Below, piece by piece: positions 25,800 to 35,016 of a DNA stretch of 64,000 nucleotides. The notes beneath the pieces were generated by a model that worked only from the letters and a program-made list of their open reading frames with translations, searched no databases and was not told where the DNA came from. Made by a program: the position numbers and the translations under genes. Where the stretch lies: the NCBI RefSeq assembly GCF_038958875.1, contig NZ_CP152407.1, forward strand, positions 1,743,501 to 1,807,500, read 5' to 3'. Positions within the stretch are counted from its first letter, which is position 1. Each line of letters opens with the position of its first letter. The stretch comes from Acidovorax sp. FHTAMBA. Its GTDB lineage: Bacteria; Pseudomonadota; Gammaproteobacteria; Burkholderiales; Burkholderiaceae_C.

Positions 25800-25882
25800 A
25801 AGAATCTCGGGTTGTGATAGAGAGATTCTTGTGTCAGACGTCCAGATTTGAGCCCTGAATATCTACCCGATTCGGGCAGATA
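25800..25882 (-). promoter_or_regulatory. Inverted repeats upstream of parM
   Basis: AAGAATCTC (25800-25808) pairs with GAGATTCTT (25822-25830) directly before the parM start. A second, 23-bp near-perfect palindrome spans 25860-25882 with arms TATCTACCCGA and TCGGGCAGATA (one mismatch). Such spacing is typical of operator or centromere sites for autoregulating partition systems. Confidence 0.6.
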
Positions 25883-25905
25883 CCACTGCTTCACCGGGTT
25901 TTTTT

Positions 25906-26312
25906 GGCCCGCAGAGGGCCTAGCAGGCTGCTGAAATACTGCTGGAGAACTCAAAAAATGACGGCTTTGAGGGTGCCTCACCCCTTACCGGGTTCGAAAT
26001 AATCGCTTGTAGGCCGTTTTACGCGGTCGATGTTCTTGGCTGCCGATGGGCAAACCAGTATTTCAGCAGCCTGCTAGCTGCAACACCTATGGGCCACTAA
26101 GGTTTTGACAGCTGTCAAAAAGTTAATGGGCGGCCCGCAGAGCGCGCCGCAATGCCCTTTGTGGGCCAGTTAGGTTATGCAAATAATTAAAGACCTATTG
26201 CGTGGCCCATAGTGGGCGCAACAAGGCCCTCTACGGGCTAGATGCGGCGGCGACATTACGAAAGAGTGAGCTCTAGGCCCCGGTAAGGGCCGCGCTTGGC
26301 CAATTGCGGGCC
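25906..26312. repeat. Field of GCCC-N5-GGGC hairpins, split by MITE copy 2
   Basis: Units at 25906-25920 (GGCCC GCAGA GGGCC), 26154-26166, 26205-26217, 26226-26238 and 26276-26291 share a (G)GCCC arm, a 5-6 nt loop and a GGGC(C) arm, with a further looser one near 26299. A perfect 18-bp palindrome TTTTGACAGCTGTCAAAA lies at 26103-26120. Loop sequences differ, so the structure rather than the sequence is conserved. It could be a centromere-like parC, an origin, or binding sites for an unknown factor. Confidence 0.6.
25920..26077. mobile_element. MITE copy 2, 158 bp, inverted relative to copy 1
   Basis: Same 158 bp as copy 1 with no difference found by eye, in the opposite orientation, ending CTAG on both sides. 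It is inserted at the end of the first GGCCC hairpin. The pair could recombine and invert the parM segment. Confidence 0.85.
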
Positions 26313-27288
26313 TCAGACAATCCAGCGATACCTCTCGACCAGCAAAAAAGTTCGCAGATTCCCCTGTCGCTCCCCCATCCATCGCAACCTTTGGCGGTGA
26401 GTATCCAGAGAATTCAAGGCCCGAAACCACGCAACCCCTGCAAAATCCCGACCCGCCATACTCCACGTTTTAGAGCTGAGGAACAAAAGGAGAAGGTCAA
26501 AAAAAGTGTTTTGAATCAACACTACAGATTTGAAATCAGGGACGTGAAACGAACCGCGAATCAAAACTTCGATTCCAAAAACTTGCACAGACCAACAATT
26601 TCATTCTATACTCCACCCCGTCAAGCCCCTGGCTGACTGCTGCAACTTGCAGCCCCATCAAGGCCTCGCGCCACCAAAAAGCGGAACTCCCGCACCTCCA
26701 GTCTCTGGAACCCGGCTTCACGCCAACACAGCCAGCCGCAGCTCATGCGGACAGGCCTCACCCCTTGCGTCAGCGAAGGTGAGAAAACAGAAAGTCGCGC
26801 CAGAAATGGCATCCCCACCCGAGTAGTGCATCGCACGCCCGGGATTGCTGTTGGCCGTCCAGGTCAACATGGTTTCTTCAGCCGCGTACCGGCTTCTCGA
26901 CCACACGACCCCTTGAGGGTGCGTGATGGGCCTGCTGCGCTCCTTTCTCCTTGTGCGGATTGGAGACCTTCAGGAATAGGCGAGAAGAACCGCGCACAGA
27001 CCCGCACAGGGCTGTGTAGTTGGCAGCAAGTGGCGCCCCTAGACGGGCGCCTGGCTGATCCCCTTCAGATCAACCAACCTTCCCTGGCCCCCTTAGACCG
27101 GCCTTGGAACTCTGCACAGCAGAGGGCAGCGGACATGAACCCCCCGCGAGCAGGAAGACTTTCTAACAACCAGGTTCACCCCAAACCCCACCCCGATAAC
27201 CACCGGGAGCAAAGACACCTGCCATCCACCCCAGCCATCAGGCGCGGGCAAGTGGGCAGACGTGTTTGCTCCCTGCATGGAGAAACCC
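26313..27288. other. Long stretch without a credible gene
   Basis: Open frames here lack ribosome sites and look like chance. Content is heterogeneous: an A-rich part near 26480-26620, then GC-rich sequence. One clean hairpin GGCGCCC-CTAGAC-GGGCGCC lies at 27032-27051. It may hold an origin, a recombinase target or decayed genes upstream of the tyrosine recombinase; I cannot say which. Confidence 0.4.
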
Positions 27289-28554
27289 ATGAGCGCCTTG
27301 CCATCGTTAATTGAGAAAGTGCCATCCGTGGCCATTCCCCCAGTGGACCTGCTGGGGGATGCGCCTGTGCGCTCGAGAGCCGGGCGCAGCCCCGCCAATG
27401 GGCCACTGAGGGCGGTACGCACCATCCGTCCCCCCACGATGACCGAGGCGCGGGCGCAGGAAATGCAAACCGCCCAGCGCATCCTCAAGGACGCACTGCA
27501 GGCCCACCCTCACGATCTGTGGGGCCAGTTGGGATATTTCTTCGCCAACTTCCGCATCCCGGCAGCACGGGGCCGGGCGCGGTCGGCGTCCAACAAGACA
27601 CAGGACAAGTATTTCGAAACCATGTCGGCGTTCTTCCAGACGCTCCAGCGCGACAACATCCGCCTGAGGAACCTCACCGAGGTCAACACCAAACACCTCG
27701 TGGCATGTGTGCGCGCGTGGGAAGACCAGGGCCTGAGCGCCAGCACCCTGGCCAATCGTTTCACCTGCTCGCGCCGGTTCATGCACTGGGTTGGAAAGGG
27801 TGGCGGCATCCCTGAGCTCAAGCAGATACTGAAAGACCCCAGTCGAGCGGTGCGCGAGTACAGCGCCACGGCTCCCAAGGATTGGGAAAACAACGGGCTG
27901 ATACCCCAGGAGGTTTTTAAGGCCATAGAGCAGCACTGCGCCGTGACGGCCATGCACCTTAGGCTGCAAGACGCCTTCGGACTTCGAGCCACGGAAGCCA
28001 TCTGCCTTAAACCCCGGGAATCCGACATGGGAGAACTCCTGCTGGTCAACCGTGGGACCAAGGGGGGGCGGGGCAGGGCTGTCCCCATCAAGACCGAGAT
28101 GCAGCGCGAAGTCCTGGAAGCAGCCAAAGCCATGGCCAGCAACCGGACGGGACTGCTAGGACGCTACGGCCACAACTTGCCAAAAGCCCAGGCGCACTAC
28201 TACTACATCCTTGGCGTACATGGCATCACCCGCAAGGCCTCGGGTGTCACGGGGCACGGGCTGCGGCATGGCTACGTGGGGGCCCGGTATGAGGAACTCA
28301 CCGGGTTCAAGCCCCCCGTGACGGGAGGCGCCAGGCCGGACGCGGAAACCGACCTCGCCGCCCGCCGCGCCCTGTCCCTGGAAACAGGCCACACCCGCCC
28401 GGAAATCACCACCGCCTACACCGGCAGCGTGGCCCACATGCAAACCGCCAGTCGCCGGCGCCTGGAAGGCCTGCTTTCGCGTCTGGGCAGTGATTGCTTC
28501 AGGACCCCCTCCCCCCTCGACAAAGCGCCGCAACACATACAGTACGTCGGCTAG
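27289..28554 (+). CDS. Tyrosine recombinase/integrase
   Basis: A 421-residue site-specific recombinase from the ATG at 27289 (GGAG seven bases upstream); two upstream in-frame ATGs are possible. The N-terminal core-binding domain (about 60-190) is followed by the catalytic domain with Arg in FGLRATEA, Lys in GTKGGRG, HGLRHGY, His in TGHTRPE and the nucleophile Tyr in TTAYTG. It likely moved the plasmid-like segment or the adjoining metal island. Its coding region is intact. Confidence 0.9.
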   Translation: MSALPSLIEKVPSVAIPPVDLLGDAPVRSRAGRSPANGPLRAVRTIRPPTMTEARAQEMQTAQRILKDALQAHPHDLWGQLGYFFANFRIPAARGRARSASNKTQDKYFETMSAFFQTLQRDNIRLRNLTEVNTKHLVACVRAWEDQGLSASTLANRFTCSRRFMHWVGKGGGIPELKQILKDPSRAVREYSATAPKDWENNGLIPQEVFKAIEQHCAVTAMHLRLQDAFGLRATEAICLKPRESDMGELLLVNRGTKGGRGRAVPIKTEMQREVLEAAKAMASNRTGLLGRYGHNLPKAQAHYYYILGVHGITRKASGVTGHGLRHGYVGARYEELTGFKPPVTGGARPDAETDLAARRALSLETGHTRPEITTAYTGSVAHMQTASRRRLEGLLSRLGSDCFRTPSPLDKAPQHIQYVG

Positions 28555-28800
28555 AGTCTGATTCGGACATTGACAGCAGAAAAAACACGACCAAATAGGT
28601 TTCGTGGGGTTCATGCAGGGACATGCCCACTTCGGAGTCGTGCTTGAAGCCGCCAGCCCCCGGGCCGTGTCCGGCACGGGGACCGACGATGACCGCCGCA
28701 GGCTTGCTGGCGTCCACGCAATCCAAGGCGTCGTCTTCTCGCAGAGGGTGATGGAAAGCAGCGCGTAGTTTGCCGGCCGCTCAAACAGCCCGGAATCGAG
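28555..28800 (-). pseudogene. Fragment of a DUF3141 (PHA-synthase-like) gene
   Basis: Minus-strand reading shows FERPANYALLSI, then in a second frame IVGPRAGHGPGAGGFKHDSE and LVVFF, then in the first frame again CPNQTLADVLYV. These match the order in DUF3141 proteins (a PRAGHGPGIGGFK-type motif), so at least two frameshifts are present and both gene ends are missing. Such genes commonly accompany phosphoketolase and acetate kinase clusters, which fits the rest of this island. Assignment is from memory of the motif. Confidence 0.6.
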
Positions 28801-28885
28801 AATCATCCGCCGGCAGCATGCTACTCACGCCCTCGGCGCTCAGGTTGGACACCAACTTTGCGACTGCGACAGTGCTGGTCTTCAT
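28781..28885 (-). pseudogene. 5' end of a P1B ATPase gene
   Basis: A 34-codon frame (KTSTVAVAKLVSNLSAEGV) begins with an ATGA overlap with the methyltransferase gene and stops after RFRAV. It resembles the N-terminus of the ATPase at 56028-58436 (IQSATFEVGNLLSPLSARGV). It appears to be a leftover start fused to the DUF3141 scar at about 28800. Confidence 0.5.
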
Positions 28886-29532
28886 GTGGCAGCCCCTTTT
28901 TTACCGAAAAAGGGAATGAACCGCGGAGTGCGCGCTGCGTAGGCCTCATAGACCGCTCCGAAGCGCTTTCGCATCTCGGTTTCTTCCGTGACTGCCAGCC
29001 GTCCATACATCACCAGGAGGATCGGAAACATCGCCAGGGTGAGCAGCGTCGGCCATTGCAGCAGGAAACCCAGCAGGATCAGGACGAAAGCCACATACTG
29101 CGGATGGCGGAGGCGGGCATAGGGGCCCGTGGTCGCCAGCGTATCGTGGCGTTGCGCGTGATACAGCACATTCCATGCGGTGGACAACAGGTAGAAGCCG
29201 TAGCCCAGGAATACGTAGCTGGCAATATGAAGCGGGCCGAAATGAGCGTCGCCCTTTTCGCCAAGGAGGGTCGACCACAGGTGACCGGAGTTGTGCGAGA
29301 GCAGGTCGAGGCCGGGGTACCTTGTCTGTAGCCATCCGGACAAGACATAGAGCGTCAGAGGAAAACCGTACATCTCGACGAAGAGAGCCACGATGAACGC
29401 GGCGAAAGCGCCGAAAGTTCGCCAGTCGCGCGCGGTCTGTGGTTTGAAGAAACTGAACGCGAACATGAGAAAGATCGCCGAGTTCAGGACGACCAGTGTC
29501 CAGAGGCCGTAGGCCGACGTATCGTGGGTCAT
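28882..29532 (-). CDS. Isoprenylcysteine carboxyl methyltransferase-family membrane protein
   Basis: A 216-residue integral membrane protein with five or six helices and the ICMT/PEMT-type C-terminal motif GPYARLRHPQYVAF (SAM site) and EETEMRKRFGAVYEAYAARTPRFIPF. The substrate in bacteria is unknown; homologues often sit next to metal P-type ATPases, and here the downstream gene is the stub of one. The start overlaps the upstream DUF2933 stop by ATGA. Confidence 0.8.
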   Translation of the reverse strand: MTHDTSAYGLWTLVVLNSAIFLMFAFSFFKPQTARDWRTFGAFAAFIVALFVEMYGFPLTLYVLSGWLQTRYPGLDLLSHNSGHLWSTLLGEKGDAHFGPLHIASYVFLGYGFYLLSTAWNVLYHAQRHDTLATTGPYARLRHPQYVAFVLILLGFLLQWPTLLTLAMFPILLVMYGRLAVTEETEMRKRFGAVYEAYAARTPRFIPFFGKKGAAT

Positions 29533-29813
29533 GGTTGCTCTCCCGTTGTGGAGGTTGGCCTTGCGGGGGTGGCTTTGGTGTCTTGATGACCCGCATGACC
29601 GCCACCGTGGGAATCGTGTCCGTTATGCATAAACACATGCATCAGGGGGCACGCGAGGAGCAGGAGCAGGGGCAGCGCGCCAATGAAGTGCGCACGGTGC
29701 TCACTGAGCAGGAAATATGCTGCGATGGCGCCCATCACAACGAGTCCGAGGACGTAGCGCGTGCGAAAAAAGTTAGGCGCTTGTGCCTTCGGTGGGGAAT
29801 GGTGTTCAGTCAT
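29529..29813 (-). CDS. DUF2933-family small membrane protein
   Basis: 94 residues starting TEHHSPPKAQAPNFFRTRYV, with two hydrophobic segments (LGLVVMGAIAAYFLL; FIGALPLLLLLACPLMHVFM) and a His-rich tail (HNGHDSHGGGHAGHQD) suited to metal binding. CGGAGAAAAAG precedes the ATG at 29813. It is part of a minus-strand operon of metal-island small proteins. Confidence 0.7.
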   Translation of the reverse strand: MTEHHSPPKAQAPNFFRTRYVLGLVVMGAIAAYFLLSEHRAHFIGALPLLLLLACPLMHVFMHNGHDSHGGGHAGHQDTKATPARPTSTTGEQP

Positions 29814-29836
29814 CTTTTTCTCCGAAAGGTTTACGG

Positions 29837-30097
29837 TCAACGCTCCAGCCGGTTGTGCAGCCAGCTGAAGAACATCCCGGCAAGCAGCGCCCACGTGCTC
29901 AGCACGAGCAACGCCTTAAAAAACCCGAATACGCTGAAGGGTCGGGGACTCACCATGGCAGTGAAGTCCATACCGTGGAACAAGTTGTTCATCAGATCCA
30001 GGAAGGTCGCTGGAACGAGGATCCACGCCACAGTACACAGGACATAGAAACCGCCTACCGTTGCGGCCAGGGCAACGCCGGTGCGCAGAGGTCTCAT
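29837..30097 (-). CDS. DUF5676-like small membrane protein
   Basis: 86 residues with two membrane helices (ALAATVGGFYVLCTVAWI; FGFFKALLVLSTWALLAGMF) and the segment NLFHGMDF between them. Function unknown; the family is frequent beside DUF2933 and copper ATPase genes. It follows the Met-rich protein gene by 10 nt. Confidence 0.65.
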   Translation of the reverse strand: MRPLRTGVALAATVGGFYVLCTVAWILVPATFLDLMNNLFHGMDFTAMVSPRPFSVFGFFKALLVLSTWALLAGMFFSWLHNRLER

Positions 30098-30107
30098 GGC
30101 GTTCTCC

Positions 30108-30542
30108 TTATTTCGCGGGCACAGGCGGCAACAGATCCATCATCATCTGCATGGAAGCGCCCATCATTTCCATGCGCTTTTCCATCATTTGATGGTGCGT
30201 GGACATGTCGCCCTTCATGGACTTCATGCCCCCCGCCGGCATCCCATTCATCATGGTCATGCCTTCCTGCATCGTCTTCATGTGCTCTGCCATTAGGGCG
30301 CTGCGCTCTTCTGGCGTCTTCGCGGCCATCATCTTTTCGTGCATGTCACGCATCGCTTTGGTCTGGGCATCCATTTGTGCCATGTTCGGTCCGGGCTTAA
30401 CGGGTGCCTGTTTAGATGTGGGTGCGGGGGCGCCTCCGGCGGGATGATGACCGGTGTGCGGGTCGGTCGGAGCCGCCGCCCACGCTGACGTGCCAAGGGT
30501 AGAAACTGCAAATGCGAGAGAAAGAAGGTGAACTCGGTTCAT
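30108..30542 (-). CDS. Met-rich periplasmic protein
   Basis: 144 residues from the ATG at 30542 with a signal peptide ending SAWAAA. The mature part is rich in Met and His (MDAQTKAMRDMHEKMMAAK, MQEGMTMMNGMPAGGMK, MMEKRMEMMGASMQMMMD), the pattern of periplasmic Cu(I)/Ag(I) binders. It is helical by composition. It probably buffers metal in the periplasm; no named family is assigned. Confidence 0.7.
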   Translation of the reverse strand: MNRVHLLSLAFAVSTLGTSAWAAAPTDPHTGHHPAGGAPAPTSKQAPVKPGPNMAQMDAQTKAMRDMHEKMMAAKTPEERSALMAEHMKTMQEGMTMMNGMPAGGMKSMKGDMSTHHQMMEKRMEMMGASMQMMMDLLPPVPAK

Positions 30543-30657
30543 GTGGGACTCCAGTGTGTAATAGGTGAAAGCGGGGCGCACTACCATGCTTCTCGGTCCT
30601 GCCCCGGGAACCGAAGATCAAACGCCGCAACGAGACTGCGGTCGAGCTAGCAGGAGG

Positions 30658-31071
30658 CTAGAGCGCCCACCGCGAGTAGGTGATTCGCTTGGGGGGAGCA
30701 CTCAGCGAAGGCTGAGTTTCAAAACCGCTCAGGTTGCGCGCCAAAAGGATCGTGCCCCCTGTCCAGATGACTCCGGCCAAAGGGGGGGAGCCCGGATCGA
30801 CAGAGTCCATGCCGCTACTGCTTTGCAAGGCCTGCGATCCGTCGTCGCAGGCTTTCAGGCACGGAGCTTTGGAGCTTCGTTCACTCTCATGCGCAGTCAC
30901 CGGGACTTGGGCTGTGATGCGAGAGCTCTCCGAGGCAGGCTGGTGCCCGCCGTGATGAGGCGATTCCAGCAGACAAGCATTGGCGAAGCCCGAAGCCAGC
31001 ACGAACAGCCACACGGCCAGCATCAAGGATGCGGCATTGCGACTGGTGGTGGTGCGGAAGAGGAACTTCAT
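30658..31071 (-). CDS. Hypothetical exported protein of the metal cluster
   Basis: 137 residues with an N-terminal hydrophobic helix (AASLMLAVWLFVLASGFANA) followed by CLLESPHHGGHQ and two more Cys residues (PCLKACDDG). I do not recognise a family with certainty; location and His/Cys content suggest a metal-related envelope role. An FNR-type box lies 48 nt upstream of its start. Confidence 0.5.
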   Translation of the reverse strand: MKFLFRTTTSRNAASLMLAVWLFVLASGFANACLLESPHHGGHQPASESSRITAQVPVTAHESERSSKAPCLKACDDGSQALQSSSGMDSVDPGSPPLAGVIWTGGTILLARNLSGFETQPSLSAPPKRITYSRWAL

Positions 31072-31118
31072 GGCAGAAAAATAGTAAGTTCATGGTAGAA
31101 GGTATTTGCCGACGCCAG

Positions 31119-31132
31119 TTGATCTAAATCAA
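31119..31132 (-). promoter_or_regulatory. FNR/ANR-type box upstream of the Met-rich cluster
   Basis: TTGAT-CTAA-ATCAA is a perfect match to the FNR consensus TTGAT-N4-ATCAA. Its centre is about 31 nt from a possible -10 (TACCAT on the minus strand, 31092-31097), the class II activation spacing for transcription of 31071 downward. Confidence 0.65.
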
Positions 31133-31165
31133 GGGGTATCGTCCATGAATCCATCTGCCTCCGCT

Positions 31166-31181
31166 GGGGCGCGAGCGCCCC
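31166..31181. other. GC hairpin between cueR and the Met-rich cluster
   Basis: GGGGCGC-GA-GCGCCCC. It lies downstream of cueR on its strand but has no T-run, so terminator activity is doubtful. Confidence 0.3.
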
Positions 31182-31363
31182 GTAGACCAAGCGCCTGCCT
31201 TAAGAATGCGCCGAGTTCGAAAGCATGTTCAGCTGGAACGTATGCTTGTTACTTTCGGCATCCGGGCGTCTAGCAGTAACTTGTACGCCCCTGAATAGGG
31301 TGGTGGCTCTTGGCAGGATCCTGTATGCACGGCTGCTTTCGAAGTCGTATTCGCGCCTACCGT

Positions 31364-31839
31364 TCACGCTGTTCCCTTGGCCGAGGCTCTCAGTGTCTGC
31401 GGCTTCACCTTTGCCTTCGTTGTGGCTGGGGCGACGAAGCTCTCCAAATCTCCAAGGATTGGACAATCCGGGCGGTCATCGCCGTGGCAACAGTGGATCA
31501 GGTGTCCCAGCGTCTTTCGCATGGACTCCATCTCCATGATCTTGCGGTCGAGCTCCGCAAGGTGCGCGGATGCCACCTTCTTCACGCTTGCGCTTGACCG
31601 CCTGCGGTCTTGCCAAAGCTTCACCAGCTCGCCGATTACGGGGACCGAAAAGCCCAAGTCCCTTGAGCGTTTGATGAAGCGCAGCGTGTGAACCTCCGAC
31701 TCGCCATACACGCGATAACCCGACTCGGTGCGGTGGACCTTTGGCAGCAGACCCAGCGACTCGTAGTGACGCACCATCTTAGGCGTTACCCCCGCCTTCT
31801 CGGCGGCTTCCCCGATGTTCATTCCATCACCGATCGTTT

Positions 31840-31843
<4 letters not shown>
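31364..31843 (-). CDS. cueR: Cu(I)-responsive MerR-family regulator CueR
   Basis: Activates copper efflux promoters by distorting DNA when Cu(I) binds. It is 159 residues; the MerR HTH is GEAAEKAGVTPKMVRHYESLGLLP and the dimer helix follows. The metal loop CHGDDRPDC holds the two Cys seven residues apart, as in E. coli CueR, and indicates a monovalent ion sensor. The ATG at 31843 overlaps the copA stop by 4 nt; a second Met at 31822 (NIGEAAEKAG) is an equally family-like start. It is co-transcribed with copA. Confidence 0.9.
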
Positions 31844-34287
<2,444 letters not shown>

Positions 34288-34326
34288 GGTTGGCTCCTAG
34301 CGTCTGAAATCCAAGCGCTGGTTTGC

Positions 34327-34357
34327 ATGATCAACCTTACTATCATGGCAAGGTCAA
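34327..34357 (-). promoter_or_regulatory. CueR-type copA promoter with 19-bp spacer
   Basis: On the minus strand: -35 TTGACC, a 19-bp spacer and -10 GATCAT. The dyad ACCTTGCCATGATAGTAAGGT occupies the spacer (arms ACCTTGCC and TAAGGT), as in CueR operators. The start of copA is 40 nt downstream. Confidence 0.85.
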
Positions 34358-34455
34358 GCCCCTCCGACAAGAAAATTTTTAACCACTTCTATTGAGTCTG
34401 ACACGGTGACAGGCTTGACGATGCTGCCTTCAGCCACTTTTTTGAGGAACTTGCC

Positions 34456-34650
34456 ATGATCGAATTGAATCTCCCGGACATGAGCTGCGGACACTGCGCC
34501 AGTACCGTTATGAAGACGTGCAAGCTCGTCGATCCGGTCGCCAAGATCGAGGTCGATTTGCATTCGAGGCTGGTCAAGATCGAATCGGCGGAAGACCGGC
34601 AGGACTTCGCCGACGCGCTGGGGGAAGCCGGCTACCCGCCAGCCCAGTGA
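34456..34650 (+). CDS. CopZ-like copper chaperone
   Basis: 64-residue single HMA domain: IELNLPDMSCGHCASTVMKT with the CxxC metal site at 11-14 and a beta-alpha-beta pattern. It delivers Cu(I) to CopA or binds surplus copper. It is on the opposite strand to copA, whose promoter lies about 100 nt upstream. TGAGGAAC precedes the ATG. Confidence 0.85.
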   Translation: MIELNLPDMSCGHCASTVMKTCKLVDPVAKIEVDLHSRLVKIESAEDRQDFADALGEAGYPPAQ

Positions 34651-35016
34651 CACGGGCGCCTTGGTGATGCACCTGGGCATCTGCCGCCCTTTCCGATAAG
34701 AAGGAGGGGAGGCGAGTAGAAGAAAGAGGGATGGAGGGTCATATCGAGCAAAGTAAGCGGCTGGCCGCATGCCTGCCCGCTTGTCTGCCGGGGTAGACCC
34801 AAAAGCCAAACTAGCCAGCTGCCCGAGCACGACAACGGGCGCTGACCACGAAAAGGCACCGCGCTACGCAGGCAGTGCGATGTTGACAAATTGATAGCTG
34901 CTAGCGCTTGCTGGATAAGCGCTGGAGGCTAAAAAGAATTGAAACTGTCAACAGGTACTCATCCCGACGTAGCTCGCGGTATTCCACCCACTGGCTCCTC
35001 ACTTCGACTCCTCGCG
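34651..35016. other. Intergenic, no gene seen; carries the best dispersed-repeat copy
   Basis: No coding frame with support. At 34882-34952 a repeat with core AGCGCTT-GCTGGAT-AAGCGCT is flanked by the inverted pair GTTGACA and TGTCAAC. Confidence 0.5.
34882..34952 (+). repeat. Dispersed Comamonadaceae-type repeat, reference copy
   Basis: Contains TTGATAGCTGCTAGCGCTTG, then CTGGATAAGCGCTGGAGG and CTAAAAAG. Copies of the same element lie within tilS and ppiA. The outer inverted repeat GTTGACA/TGTCAAC may mark its ends here. Confidence 0.7.

Noticed and set aside
10955..28554. tRNA-Ser as attachment site of one large island with a direct repeat at the other end
   Set aside because: No second copy of the tRNA 3' end was found in the window, and the recombinase is 16 kb away. 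Possible but unsupported here.
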